A DNA stretch of 64,000 nucleotides, from positions 62,001-126,000 of the forward strand of contig NZ_FNRA01000007.1 of NCBI RefSeq assembly GCF_900107535.1. Direction: 5' to 3'. Shown here piece by piece: positions 1 through 8,453 of this stretch. A model generated the notes under the pieces. The model had not been told where the DNA came from. It saw only the letters and a list, made by a program, of their open reading frames with translations, and made no database searches. Position 1 is the first letter of the stretch. Every line of letters starts with the position of its first letter. The stretch comes from Pedobacter hartonius (GTDB lineage: Bacteria > Bacteroidota > Bacteroidia > Sphingobacteriales > Sphingobacteriaceae). Position numbers and translations under genes: made by a program.

Positions 1-847
1 CTGTCTGTAGATTCTCTACCCGGTCCGGGATGTCTTTCAGCGCATCCAGATAAGTATCAAGCTCGTAATTCAGACAGCATTTAAGCTTTCCGCATTGACC
101 TGCAAGTTTCAGCGTATTTAAAGAAAGATTCTGGTATCTCGCCGCAGCTGTAGACACGGTTTTGAAATTTGTTAACCACGTAGAGCAGCACAGTTCACGT
201 CCGCATGAGCCTATTCCTCCCAGTCTTCCCGCTTCCTGTCTCATCCCGATCTGGCGCATCTCAATCCTGATGCGGAACGTTTCAGCCATTTTTTTGATCA
301 GTTCCCTGAAATCTACCCTGCCTTCGGCAGTGTAAAAGAAGGTAGCTTTGGTCTTATCCCCCTGGTAATCCACATCACTGATCTTCATCGAAAGACGGAG
401 GTCAAGGGCAAGCGTACGGGCCTTATGCATCGTTTCCCACTCCAGGTCTTTCGCCAGTTTCCATTTATCTACATCGGCTTCTGTAGCCTTGCGGTAAACC
501 TTACGGGTAACCTGATCAATCGGAGTTTTCCGGCGTTTCATTTGCATACGCACCAGTTCCCCTGTTAAAGAGACATGGCCTATATCGTACCCGCCTGTAC
601 TGCCTTCCACCGCTATCAATTCCCCTATCTCCAGGTAAATATTGTCTGTATTCAGATAAAATTCCTTCCTGGCACCTTTGAATTTAACTTCTATAACCTG
701 AAAAGGTTTATAATTTGAGGGCATGTCCAAATTAGACAGCCAATCGTAAACTTCCATTTTCTGGCAGCCTCCTGTAAGGCATGAGCCATTACTTTTGCAG
801 CCTGAAGGGGCACAACCGCCTCCGGTAGAACAACTTCCACATCCCAT
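1..847 (-). CDS. ricT: RicT/YaaT-like PSP1-domain protein, C-terminus cut by window edge
   Basis: About 282 codons are visible from an ATG at 847 and the frame is still open at base 1. The N-terminus is very cysteine- and glycine-rich (MGCGSCSTGGGCAPSGC). The hallmark PSP1/RicT signature GRLGGIGSCGRELCCSTWL lies near residues 205-225 and is followed by QCGKLKCCLNYE. In Bacillus, RicT works in a small complex that binds iron-sulfur clusters and influences RNase Y-dependent mRNA maturation; the role in Bacteroidota is less clear. The start is 2 nt after the holB stop, so the two genes are almost certainly co-transcribed. In related genomes a gldH-type gliding lipoprotein often follows, which would lie outside this window (from memory, not seen here). 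Confidence 0.85.
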   Translation of the reverse strand, partial: MGCGSCSTGGGCAPSGCKSNGSCLTGGCQKMEVYDWLSNLDMPSNYKPFQVIEVKFKGARKEFYLNTDNIYLEIGELIAVEGSTGGYDIGHVSLTGELVRMQMKRRKTPIDQVTRKVYRKATEADVDKWKLAKDLEWETMHKARTLALDLRLSMKISDVDYQGDKTKATFFYTAEGRVDFRELIKKMAETFRIRIEMRQIGMRQEAGRLGGIGSCGRELCCSTWLTNFKTVSTAAARYQNLSLNTLKLAGQCGKLKCCLNYELDTYLDALKDIPDRVENLQT

Positions 848-849
848 AA

Positions 850-1998
850 CTAATTGTATATATATTGAGTCCCTTTCGGGAGCGTTTTAAACTTAATAAT
901 TTTTACCAATTGTAAAGATACATCTAAAAATAGTATTTTAGGGTTTGCATTCCGCTCTATATGGTAATGTGCTTGTTCCAACTCCGAAATAATTGCCGCG
1001 GCCATATTCAGGTCAAGCACATGTTTACTGAGCTTCCTTGCGGTATCAAGCGTCCTTAAAGGCAGTTTTACCAGGCTATTTGTTCCGCTAAGGATCAGAC
1101 TGCACTCCCTCAAAAAACTAATTCCATACTTTAAAAAATTCTTTTGATTTTCCCTTCCCCAGCTCGCTGCCTGATCTACAAATGTCACCAGGTCCAGCCC
1201 CCTGTTGCCGTATCCCATCCTTAACCATTCGGCAAAGATCTCAGCATTGTCATTGTGTGCCTGGGCAGCCAGTGATTTTGCCTCGATCAGATTTCCGTCG
1301 GCAAGAAAGCTATAGGTCGCCGCCTGCTCCTCCGCAAGATTATGCTTCGACATCAGGTAGTCTTCTATTGTTTCGCCCGGAAGTTTCGGGATCTTCACGA
1401 TCTGCGTTCTGGACAACAGCGTAGACAGGATATGCTCCTGGTTATTGGCCACCAGCAGGAACAGTGTATTTGCGGGCGGTTCCTCAATAATCTTAAGTAA
1501 GGAGTTCCCCTCCTTTTCCAGGTATTCAGGCAGCCACATGATCAGCACCTTTGTTTCGGCCTCGAAGGCTTTATAACTCAGCTTCTTAATAATATCATGG
1601 CACTCCGCGATGTTGATGTTTGCCTGTTTATTATCTGCACTCAGCCGCGACCTCCAGATATCCAGGTCCACATACGGATCAGCCAGCAGCATCGATCTCC
1701 ATTCTTCCAAAACATCTACAGCAATTTTAACATCTTTCGAAGCAAAGAAAGGATAAGAAAAATGCAGGTCGGGATGGATATATCTTTCGTACTTGCGACA
1801 GGAAGAACATACCCCACAACTGTCTGTAGCGGTTTTATCTAAACAGTTGATATATTGTGCATAAGCGATAGCAAGAGGCAAAGATCCGGTGCCTTCCGCA
1901 GAGAGAAATAACTGGGCATGACTGACCCTGTTTTCAGCAACTGTCTGTACCAGCTGCCGCTTGATTTCTTCCTGTCCGATGATCTCTTTAAACTGCAT
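850..1998 (-). CDS. holB: DNA polymerase III delta' subunit
   Basis: The 382-residue protein begins [16 protein letters not shown], the usual start of clamp-loader delta' subunits. I chose this ATG rather than one 46 codons upstream because the extension would cover the divergent promoter and the ruvX start and resembles no family member. The P-loop position is degenerate ([11 protein letters not shown], no GKT), as expected for the non-hydrolysing delta'. It is followed by a zinc-binding cysteine cluster ([12 protein letters not shown], residues ~60-71). LLKIIEEPP and LLSRTQ (sensor region) are classic clamp-loader motifs. The protein helps load the beta sliding clamp at the replication fork. 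It is divergent from ruvX across 39 bp and is followed at once by ricT. Confidence 0.92.
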   Translation of the reverse strand: MQFKEIIGQEEIKRQLVQTVAENRVSHAQLFLSAEGTGSLPLAIAYAQYINCLDKTATDSCGVCSSCRKYERYIHPDLHFSYPFFASKDVKIAVDVLEEWRSMLLADPYVDLDIWRSRLSADNKQANINIAECHDIIKKLSYKAFEAETKVLIMWLPEYLEKEGNSLLKIIEEPPANTLFLLVANNQEHILSTLLSRTQIVKIPKLPGETIEDYLMSKHNLAEEQAATYSFLADGNLIEAKSLAAQAHNDNAEIFAEWLRMGYGNRGLDLVTFVDQAASWGRENQKNFLKYGISFLRECSLILSGTNSLVKLPLRTLDTARKLSKHVLDLNMAAAIISELEQAHYHIERNANPKILFLDVSLQLVKIIKFKTLPKGTQYIYN

Positions 1999-2024
1999 TT
2001 GGTGCAAAATAGTAAATTTATAAC

Positions 2025-2032
2025 AATCTTTG
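2025..2032 (+). promoter_or_regulatory. Imperfect -7 box of ruvX promoter
   Basis: AATCTTTG matches the TTTG half of the Bacteroidota TAnnTTTG box and lies 5 nt before the ruvX ATG. TTTG at 1998-2001 is a possible -33 element at 23 nt spacing, slightly long. The whole holB/ruvX divergent gap is only 39 bp, so the promoter must overlap the holB start codon. Confidence 0.4.
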
Positions 2033-2037
2033 CAGCT

Positions 2038-2454
2038 ATGGCCCGTATTATCGCATTTGATTATGGTACCAAACGTATCGGCATTGCCGTTACCGATCCC
2101 CTGCAGATTATTGCTACAGGGCTGGATACCGTACACCCAAAAGATATTATCGATTATTTAAAAAAATACCTGCTTACGGAGCCGGTAGAGGCTTTTGTAA
2201 TTGGAAATCCAAAACAGATGGACGGTTCGCCCTCAGAATCTGCACAACATGTAAAAGGCTTTTCCACGCTGCTCAAAAAGAGCTTTCCGCAGGTTCCCCA
2301 GTATTGGATAGATGAACGGTTTACCTCTAAACTGGCGCATGAAGCCATCCTTCAAAGCGGACTTAAAAAGCAGGACAGAAGAAATAAAGAAAGGGTAGAT
2401 ACCATCGCCGCCACGATCATTTTACAATATTTCATGGAAGAACACCGTTTATAA
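2038..2454 (+). CDS. ruvX: Putative pre-16S rRNA nuclease / Holliday-junction resolvase-like protein RuvX (YqgF)
   Basis: The 138-residue length is standard for RuvX/YqgF. I start it at [18 protein letters not shown] because this RNase H-fold motif opens the family; a longer in-frame start 40 codons upstream lies inside holB. The catalytic acidic positions appear in [12 protein letters not shown], in DERFTSK (usually DERLTS) and in [12 protein letters not shown] near the C-terminus. YqgF matures the 5' end of 16S rRNA in E. coli, and resolvase activity is reported in some species. The O-methyltransferase gene follows after 9 nt, starting a tight plus-strand operon. Confidence 0.92.
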   Translation: MARIIAFDYGTKRIGIAVTDPLQIIATGLDTVHPKDIIDYLKKYLLTEPVEAFVIGNPKQMDGSPSESAQHVKGFSTLLKKSFPQVPQYWIDERFTSKLAHEAILQSGLKKQDRRNKERVDTIAATIILQYFMEEHRL

Positions 2455-2463
2455 TAAAATTAG

Positions 2464-3099
2464 ATGAGCCTGATCAAAGACGACTTACAAGATTTACTGT
2501 TAAAATTCTGCGAACCCGAAGATGGGTTGCTGCAGCGGATAGACAGGGAAACACACCTCAAAGTTCTGATGCCCAGAATGCTGTCGGGCCATTACCAGGG
2601 CCGCGTACTTAGTATGCTCAGCAAGCTTATCAAACCAAGGCGAATTCTTGAAATTGGTACATTTACCGGATATGCCACGTTATGCCTCGCGGAAGGCCTG
2701 GCCGACGACGGTATGCTTTACACTTTAGATATTAATGAAGAGCTGGAAGACAGGGTCCGCGGTTATTTTGCCGAATCGCCCTATGGCTCAAAAATAAAAT
2801 ATATCCTGGGTGATGCTACCCGGACAGTAAATGATTTAAACGAAGTTTTTGACGTCGTTTTTATTGATGCTGATAAAAAAAATAACGGGACCTACTACGA
2901 CCTTATCTTTGACAGGGTAAGACCGGGAGGACTCATTATTGTAGACAACGTCTTGTGGAGCGGGAAGATACTCACGAACCAGCAAGACAAAGACACCAGA
3001 AATATTAGTACATTTAATGATAAGGTTGCAGCAGATGACAGGACAGAGAAACTAATCCTGCCCGTTCGGGATGGCTTGTTTATCATCAGAAAAAAGTAG
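2464..3099 (+). CDS. SAM-dependent O-methyltransferase, caffeoyl-CoA OMT/TrmR-like family
   Basis: This is a 211-residue class I methyltransferase. The SAM-binding motif I is ILEIGTFTGYATLCLAEGL (~60-80), motif II TLDINEE (~94-100) gives the acidic ribose contact, FDVVFIDADKKN (~128-139) is motif IV with the metal-binding aspartates, and IIVDNVLWSGKI (~158-169) is the signature of the cation-dependent O-methyltransferase family. Bacterial members methylate small catechols or, for TrmR, a wobble uridine of tRNA; the sequence alone does not tell which. It sits between ruvX (9 nt upstream) and a glucosaminidase gene (3 nt downstream), so co-transcription is likely even though the functions differ. 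Confidence 0.88.
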   Translation: MSLIKDDLQDLLLKFCEPEDGLLQRIDRETHLKVLMPRMLSGHYQGRVLSMLSKLIKPRRILEIGTFTGYATLCLAEGLADDGMLYTLDINEELEDRVRGYFAESPYGSKIKYILGDATRTVNDLNEVFDVVFIDADKKNNGTYYDLIFDRVRPGGLIIVDNVLWSGKILTNQQDKDTRNISTFNDKVAADDRTEKLILPVRDGLFIIRKK

Positions 3100-3102
3100 A
3101 AC

Positions 3103-3816
3103 ATGAATTTAAAAACCCTATTGCTCACCTGGTTGGGCATTATTTTACTGGGCCAGACCGCCCAAAGCCAGACCGTTCAGGATTATGTTGAAGAACACAC
3201 AGATCATGCCCGGGAACTAATGAAAGAATATGATGTACCAGCAAGCGTAATATTAGCCGTCGCCATTCATGAATCAGCCGCTGGCAAAAGTAAAGTAGCC
3301 CGCCACCTGAATAACCATTTTGGCATCAAAGGTTCTAACAGCAATACTGACATCAGCTCATCTTACCGCGATTACGAAAATGCGGATGAATCCTATGATA
3401 ATTTTGTTGAGGTATTACAGAACACCTCTTCCTTCAATAAGCTGTTCGATAAGTATGACCAGTACGACTATGCCGGCTGGGCCAGGGGAATTCAGCGCGG
3501 GGGATATGCCGCCAGCAGGACCTGGGCGAAGCAGGTGATCGCAATTATTGATAAATATGAACTGTACCAGTATGATGACAGGCCTGCTGATTATGTAGAG
3601 CCGGTAAAGGTTGTTCCTGATGCCCTCAAAAAAACTTATAGCCGCTCCCGCAGCCATCAGCGCCATCACCGTACTGCCGCAAGAACCTATACTGTTAGAA
3701 AAGGCGATAACCTGAACAGGCTGGCCGAATCACATGGTACATCCGCCACGGCATTGATGCGTAAAAACGGATTGAAAAGATCAGCCCTGCAACCAGGCCA
3801 GAAAATAAGATTTTAA
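3103..3816 (+). CDS. Secreted N-acetylglucosaminidase (GH73-like) with C-terminal LysM
   Basis: The 237-residue protein has a signal peptide (residues 1-22, ending QTAQSQ), a glucosaminidase domain (~30-165) and a LysM domain (~195-237, TYTVRKGDNLNRLAESHGTS to PGQKIRF). AIHESAAGKSKVARHLNNH carries the glutamate expected to be catalytic, and NHFGIKG is the family landmark. Between them is a basic, histidine-rich linker (SRSRSHQRHHR, ~180-190). It should cleave peptidoglycan glycan strands in the periplasm. Its stop codon overlaps the next gene's ATG by one base, and that next gene is a second copy of the same architecture. Confidence 0.88.
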   Translation: MNLKTLLLTWLGIILLGQTAQSQTVQDYVEEHTDHARELMKEYDVPASVILAVAIHESAAGKSKVARHLNNHFGIKGSNSNTDISSSYRDYENADESYDNFVEVLQNTSSFNKLFDKYDQYDYAGWARGIQRGGYAASRTWAKQVIAIIDKYELYQYDDRPADYVEPVKVVPDALKKTYSRSRSHQRHHRTAARTYTVRKGDNLNRLAESHGTSATALMRKNGLKRSALQPGQKIRF

Positions 3817-4652
3817 TGAAGAAATTACTTATACCAATAGCCATTGCCATTGTTTTTCTCGCCTCATGTAAGTCGAGAAAATACCATAGGAACAATAAGC
3901 AGATTGAAAGTGCTGCAAATAAGGCGAATCCTAATTTCACAGACTTTACTACACTCAGCTATATTGAGGCCTTTAAAGGTGTGGCTATTGAAGAAATGAA
4001 TACCTATGGAATTCCTGCAAGCATCACCCTTGCCCAGGGAATTATAGAATCCGGAAGCGGAAACAGCAGCCTTGCGAAATATGCAAACAACCATTTCGGG
4101 ATAAAATGTACCTCAGAATGGAAAGGTAAAGCCTATTATAAGGATGATGATAAAAGTAATGATTGCTTCAGGGTGTACAAAGACGCCAGGGAGTCTTATA
4201 AAGACCACTCCGAGTTTTTAAAGAGAAAACGCTACGGCGCCCTGTTTGAACTGGACAAGAATGACTATGTGAACTGGGCAAAAGGATTGAGACAGGCAGG
4301 GTATGCTACCAATCCTAAATATCCGGATATGCTCATCAATACCATTGAGAAGTACCAGCTGCACCAGTATGATCAGCCGGAATCGGAACCCGATAAGATC
4401 AAACGCGAGGACAGGGTGTTTACACAGATCAATGCTAATATTCCAAAAGAAACCAAGAAATTTGAACCAGTGGAAACCCCGCCTTCAAAACAGGTGATCA
4501 ATACTACAGATCCGAACTATATTGTTCAGAAGGGCGATACACTGTATAATATTGCCAAAAGATTTAACATGACCGTCGATGATCTGAAATCGCTCAATAA
4601 CCTTACAGACGAGGGAATAAAGATTGGGCAGAAGCTTGTAGTAGTTAAATAA
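3816..4652 (+). CDS. Glucosaminidase/LysM lipoprotein
   Basis: The 278-residue protein repeats the architecture of its upstream neighbour but is a predicted lipoprotein: the lipobox LASC puts the acylated cysteine at residue 18. The glucosaminidase domain covers ~45-190, with AQGIIESGSGNSSLAKYAN (catalytic glutamate) and NNHFGIKC. A linker follows, then a LysM at ~234-277 (YIVQKGDTLYNIAKRFNMT to IGQKLVVVK). The two genes probably arose by tandem duplication and diverged in location: one periplasmic, one anchored, presumably in the outer membrane. Start and stop overlap by one base (TAATG), so translation may be coupled. Confidence 0.88.
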   Translation: MKKLLIPIAIAIVFLASCKSRKYHRNNKQIESAANKANPNFTDFTTLSYIEAFKGVAIEEMNTYGIPASITLAQGIIESGSGNSSLAKYANNHFGIKCTSEWKGKAYYKDDDKSNDCFRVYKDARESYKDHSEFLKRKRYGALFELDKNDYVNWAKGLRQAGYATNPKYPDMLINTIEKYQLHQYDQPESEPDKIKREDRVFTQINANIPKETKKFEPVETPPSKQVINTTDPNYIVQKGDTLYNIAKRFNMTVDDLKSLNNLTDEGIKIGQKLVVVK

Positions 4653-4685
4653 TGTTAATATCGCCGTTTTAGCTGCGCCTATTTG

Positions 4686-4693
4686 TAATTTTG
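4686..4693 (+). promoter_or_regulatory. Bacteroidota -7 promoter box TAATTTTG
   Basis: A perfect TAnnTTTG match ends 7 nt before the ATG at 4701, implying a very short or absent 5' leader. No clear TTG -33 element is seen 17-23 nt upstream; only a T-rich GTTTTAG stretch. Confidence 0.5.
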
Positions 4694-4700
4694 CTGGTCA

Positions 4701-5453
4701 ATGAAACTGTTTATCCTGCTATTTTTTATTTCCGTATGTGCCGGATCCGCTGTAGCTCAGAACAGACCTGTAAAAGGATTTGTTATAGACAGAGAATCCA
4801 AGCAGCGCCTGGCTAAAGTATATATTTACAATTCTCATAATGATGAAGGACTATACAATAACAATAAAGGCGAATTTTCAACCCAGGCATCCGTTGGGGA
4901 TACGCTTTTTGCAGCCCTCCAGGGATATGGCGTAGATACATTGGTCTACAAAGGAAATAATGCGATCTTCTTTCAGCTAAGACCTTTGGCTATACAGCTC
5001 AGAGAGGTATCTATTCTGGGCAGTTCTGTAACACCCAGGGAACGTTATGACCAAACACTGAGGGACTATAAATATGCAACTGACAGGGGCAGCTCCAAAG
5101 ATCTTCTTAATCTGAATTCCAGGGGTGCAGGCCTTGGAATCGATGCGATCTATAATCTGCTGAGCAGAAAAGGACGTAATGCCAGGCACCTGCAGGAAAT
5201 ACTGGAAAGAGATTATAAGGAGCAGGTGATCGATTACAGGTATAATGCTGCCTTTGTAGGCAGGGCTTTGAGGATCAAAGGCTTTGAACTGGAGGATTAT
5301 ATGCAGCAATACCGCCCAAGCTACGATTTTGTGCTGATGGCTTCGGACTATGCATTTATCGTCTACCTCAGAAACAATTATGCTTCCTATAAGCGGAACC
5401 CGCGTGCCCTGCGACTGAAACCCCTGCCGCAAATAAAAATCGATAATTTATGA
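4701..5453 (+). CDS. Secreted protein with carboxypeptidase-regulatory-like (CarboxypepD_reg) domain
   Basis: The 250-residue protein has a signal peptide (~1-19, ending GSAVAQ). It is followed by a CarboxypepD_reg-like beta-sandwich (~22-105: VKGFVIDRESKQRLAKVYIYN, then YNNNKGEFSTQASVGDTLFA), a fold common in Bacteroidota envelope proteins and at the front of TonB-dependent receptors. The rest (REVSILGSS onward) is predicted helical and not recognised. A second protein of the same kind is encoded at 17219-17860. The last four bases (ATGA) overlap the next gene, so the two are probably translationally coupled. No enzyme activity can be inferred. Confidence 0.75.
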   Translation: MKLFILLFFISVCAGSAVAQNRPVKGFVIDRESKQRLAKVYIYNSHNDEGLYNNNKGEFSTQASVGDTLFAALQGYGVDTLVYKGNNAIFFQLRPLAIQLREVSILGSSVTPRERYDQTLRDYKYATDRGSSKDLLNLNSRGAGLGIDAIYNLLSRKGRNARHLQEILERDYKEQVIDYRYNAAFVGRALRIKGFELEDYMQQYRPSYDFVLMASDYAFIVYLRNNYASYKRNPRALRLKPLPQIKIDNL

Positions 5454-5773
5454 GATACTGGCCGCTAATCTGGAAGAGACTCCCTGCAGCCGCCATGGCA
5501 CTCTTTCCTTTCATGATCTTTAAAGACCCGCAGCAAAAAAACAATCCTCTGCTGATCAACCATGAAAAGATACATTTCCAGCAGCAGCTGGAATTACTGA
5601 TCATTCCGTTTTATGTCTTATACCTGCTCAATTACCTGATTAACCTCATCAGGTTTAAAAACCGTTCAAAAGCCTATTTTAATATCTGTTTTGAAAAAGA
5701 GGCTTACGCAAATGACAGAAATATAAATTATCTGCAGAACAGGGGACTATATTCCTGGATAAAGTTCTTATAA
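5450..5773 (+). CDS. Small conserved protein with HExxH motif, putative minimal metallopeptidase-like
   Basis: The 107-residue protein contains NHEKIHFQQQLELL (~42-55), an HExxH zinc-binding pattern. A hydrophobic stretch follows (IIPFYVLYLLNYLINLI, ~56-72), then FEKEAYANDRN (~84-94), which could supply a third glutamate ligand as in gluzincins. No signal peptide is present; the N-terminus is basic and aromatic. It starts within the stop of the preceding gene (ATGA overlap). Proteins of this kind recur in Bacteroidota without assigned function as far as I recall. Peptidase activity is only inferred from the ligand pattern. Confidence 0.7.
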   Translation: MRYWPLIWKRLPAAAMALFPFMIFKDPQQKNNPLLINHEKIHFQQQLELLIIPFYVLYLLNYLINLIRFKNRSKAYFNICFEKEAYANDRNINYLQNRGLYSWIKFL

Positions 5774-5864
5774 AACAGCTTTTTTCAATTTATAATCCTT
5801 TTAGTACGAATATTTTTATACCATTTTAGAGTCTGGTAAGAACATTTTTCTTTTCTTTGTAACA

Positions 5865-6887
5865 ATGAGAGGTTTATACGCAAGTTTATTATTATTATTT
5901 GCCGTTTCAACACAGGCTGTTGCGCAGGAAGTAGATTCAATTCCCGTTAATATCCGGGATATGGATCTTAAACTAAAAAAAAGCCCGCTTCCTACTTTAA
6001 GAGGGAATATCATCTTCAAGCCTGTGGAAATAAATCCGGTGGTGATCAGTTCTAAAGTGAATTACTGGAGAACATCAACTTCGATAGGTATCAACTTCAA
6101 CCAGGCATCATTCAGTAACAACTGGACAGGCGGTGGGGTAAACTCACTTGCCGTTGGGGGTTTGGTAAACTATAAGGCAGACTATGTAAAGGATAATTAT
6201 AGTTACTCCAGTGAGCTGAACCTTCAGTATGGAAAAATAAAGAATAAGGACCAGTTACAAAAGAAAACTACTGACCGTATCTTCTGGGATAATAAGGTAG
6301 CCTTCCAATTGTCCAGAACCTGGTATTTCTACGGTGCCTTAACCTTTGAATCTCAGTTCGACAATGGATTTTCGTACGATACCGATCCATTTGGGAACGA
6401 AAGAGCAACGATCATTTCTAAATTCATGTCTCCGGGTTACCTGACAGAATCTGTCGGTTTGGAGTATAAGCCGGTTAAATATTTCTCTACAAGGATTGGT
6501 CTGGGAACTGCAAAGCAGACTTTCGTGCTGGCAAATGATGAAATTACTGCCGCTGCCAGGGCCAGGGATTCCTCGGCCGTGATCACCGATAATTATGGTG
6601 TGCCGGTAGGTGACACCTTTAAAAATGAAGCGGCATTCCAGATCACTGCAAATTTAGATAAGGATATCATGCCTAATGTGAACCTGAAAGCAAGATATAA
6701 TCTTTTTCTGCCATATAACCAGATCAACTATACTTCCCACCGTCTCGATGTAACACTTACTGCAAAGGTTAACCGCCTGATCAATGTCTCTATTACAGGC
6801 GTTGGGTTATATGACAGGAACATTACGGCAAAAATACAGGGAAGCCAGACCTTAGCCCTGGGATTCGGCTTTGTATTCCCGCGCTAA
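5865..6887 (+). CDS. DUF3078-family outer-membrane beta-barrel-like protein
   Basis: The 340-residue protein has a signal peptide (~1-20, ending TQAVAQ). The SIGINFNQASFSNNWTGGGVNSLAVGG region (given in part; ~66-92) matches the DUF3078 start as I know it. The remainder alternates aromatic and polar residues in beta-strand fashion and ends with an outer-membrane-type strand (LALGFGFVFPR). It is probably an outer-membrane protein; no ligand or partner is known. It stands alone after a 91-bp gap. A partial -7 box (TTTCTTTG) ends about 6 nt before the ATG. Confidence 0.8.
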   Translation: MRGLYASLLLLFAVSTQAVAQEVDSIPVNIRDMDLKLKKSPLPTLRGNIIFKPVEINPVVISSKVNYWRTSTSIGINFNQASFSNNWTGGGVNSLAVGGLVNYKADYVKDNYSYSSELNLQYGKIKNKDQLQKKTTDRIFWDNKVAFQLSRTWYFYGALTFESQFDNGFSYDTDPFGNERATIISKFMSPGYLTESVGLEYKPVKYFSTRIGLGTAKQTFVLANDEITAAARARDSSAVITDNYGVPVGDTFKNEAAFQITANLDKDIMPNVNLKARYNLFLPYNQINYTSHRLDVTLTAKVNRLINVSITGVGLYDRNITAKIQGSQTLALGFGFVFPR

Positions 6888-6912
6888 ACAGCCAATACAT
6901 CAGATTTTAATG

Positions 6913-6944
6913 TTTGATTGTTATTAAAAATGTTTGCAACTTTG
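6913..6944 (+). promoter_or_regulatory. Likely ffh promoter (TTTG-N20-CAACTTTG)
   Basis: TTTG at 6913-6916 is separated by 20 nt from CAACTTTG at 6937-6944, a one-mismatch version of the -33/-7 Bacteroidota promoter. It lies 49 nt before the ffh start. Confidence 0.5.
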
Positions 6945-6993
6945 TATACCACTACTATTACAGATTAAGTAATTGACTATCAATTAATAAAAC

Positions 6994-8334
6994 ATGTTTG
7001 AGAATTTACAGGATAAACTAGACCGTGCGTTTAAAGTTCTAAAAGGACAAGGAAGCATTTCAGAGATCAACGTGGCGGAGACCATGAAGGAAATTCGTAA
7101 AGCTTTACTGGATGCCGACGTAAATTATAAGACTGCCAAAACCTTTACGGATGAAGTGAAGGAAAAAGCACTTGGCCTTAACGTGCTTACGGCAGTGTCT
7201 CCGGGACAATTGCTGACGAAAGTAATGAATGATGAGCTGACCGCTTTAATGGGCGGCGAGGTCACCGAATTAGATCTTAAAACAAATCCCACAATCATAC
7301 TAATCGCCGGCCTCAATGGTGCGGGTAAAACTACCTTTTCAGGAAAACTGGCAAACTATCTGAAAAGTAAAGGCAAGAAGCCTTTACTGGTTGCAGGCGA
7401 CGTATATCGCCCTGCTGCGATAGATCAGCTGCAGATATTAGGTGAACAGATTGGCGTACCCGTGTTTGCAAACAAAGATTCTAAAGATCCGGTAGCAATC
7501 GCACTGGAAGGGATTGCGCAGGGTAAGAAAGACAATAACAATGTCATCATCATAGATACGGCCGGTCGATTAGCGATTGATGAGCAGATGATGAATGAGA
7601 TTGCAGATGTTAAACTACATACTAAACCGCATGAAATCCTGTTCGTTGTTGATGCCATGACCGGACAGGATGCGGTTAATACGGCAAAAGCTTTTAACGA
7701 CAGGCTTGATTTTACCGGTGTTGTGCTAACAAAATTAGACGGTGATACCCGTGGTGGTGCAGCCCTGTCCATCAAATCCGTGGTAAACAAACCAATTAAG
7801 TTTGTAGGTACCGGTGAGAAAATGGAGGCCCTGGATGTTTTCTACCCGGACAGGATGGCTTCGCGTATCCTTGGTATGGGTGACGTTGTTTCCCTGGTTG
7901 AACGTGCACAAGAGCAGTTTGACGAGAAGGAAGCGGCTGAACTGCAGAAAAAGATCCGTAAGAATAAGTTTGATTTTAACGACTTCTATAATCAGATCCA
8001 GCAGATCAAGAAAATGGGAAACATGAAAGACCTGATGGGCATGATTCCCGGCGTGAGCAAAATGATGAAAAATGTAGAGATTGAAGATGATGCTTTCAAA
8101 AATGTGGAGGCCATCATTCAATCGATGACAAAATATGAGCGCGAAAACCCCGATAGCATTCAGCAAAGCAGACGCCTGCGTATTGCCAAGGGATCAGGCA
8201 ATAAGATCGAAGAGGTAACAAAGCTCATCAAACAGTTTGAAGATATGCGCAAGGTGATGAAACAATTCTCCAATCCAGCTGCCGCTGCGAAGATGATGCG
8301 TGGAATGCCTAAAATGCCACAGGGAAGGATGTAG
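6994..8334 (+). CDS. ffh: Signal recognition particle protein Ffh (SRP54)
   Basis: The 446-residue length is typical. The N domain (1-90) leads into the GTPase domain with GLNGAGKTTFSGKLA (~106-120), DVYRPAAIDQL, IIDTAGRL (~186-193) and TKLDGDTRGGAAL (~246-258). The methionine-rich M domain (~300-446) includes the GKM/MGM-type helices that bind SRP RNA and signal peptides and ends in KMMRGMPKMPQGRM. Ffh brings ribosomes making membrane and secreted proteins to FtsY at the inner membrane. A strong bidirectional terminator hairpin follows 21 nt after the stop. The 4.5S RNA gene is not in this window. Confidence 0.97.
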   Translation: MFENLQDKLDRAFKVLKGQGSISEINVAETMKEIRKALLDADVNYKTAKTFTDEVKEKALGLNVLTAVSPGQLLTKVMNDELTALMGGEVTELDLKTNPTIILIAGLNGAGKTTFSGKLANYLKSKGKKPLLVAGDVYRPAAIDQLQILGEQIGVPVFANKDSKDPVAIALEGIAQGKKDNNNVIIIDTAGRLAIDEQMMNEIADVKLHTKPHEILFVVDAMTGQDAVNTAKAFNDRLDFTGVVLTKLDGDTRGGAALSIKSVVNKPIKFVGTGEKMEALDVFYPDRMASRILGMGDVVSLVERAQEQFDEKEAAELQKKIRKNKFDFNDFYNQIQQIKKMGNMKDLMGMIPGVSKMMKNVEIEDDAFKNVEAIIQSMTKYERENPDSIQQSRRLRIAKGSGNKIEEVTKLIKQFEDMRKVMKQFSNPAAAAKMMRGMPKMPQGRM

Positions 8335-8355
8335 TTCTTCCTCCTAAACAAAAAA

Positions 8356-8381
8356 GATCCCGGCCTTTAAAGGCCGGGATC
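8356..8381. terminator. Rho-independent terminator after ffh
   Basis: GATCCCGGCC and GGCCGGGATC form a perfect 10-bp stem around TTTAAA. An A-run lies on the left and a T-run on the right, so it can work in both directions, though only ffh points into it. Confidence 0.93.
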
Positions 8382-8453
8382 TTTTTTGTTTATTATTTAA
8401 ATTAACAAATAAATTAATATTGAGTTAAATTAGCGGTCAGTTTATAAACTAAT

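Noticed and set aside
1918..2037. Upstream extension of ruvX by 40 codons.
   Set aside because: It lies inside holB on the other strand and before the conserved family start.
8398..8453. Possible second promoter or RNA element between the ffh terminator and comM.
   Set aside because: It is A+T-rich only, with no TAnnTTTG box or stable hairpin.
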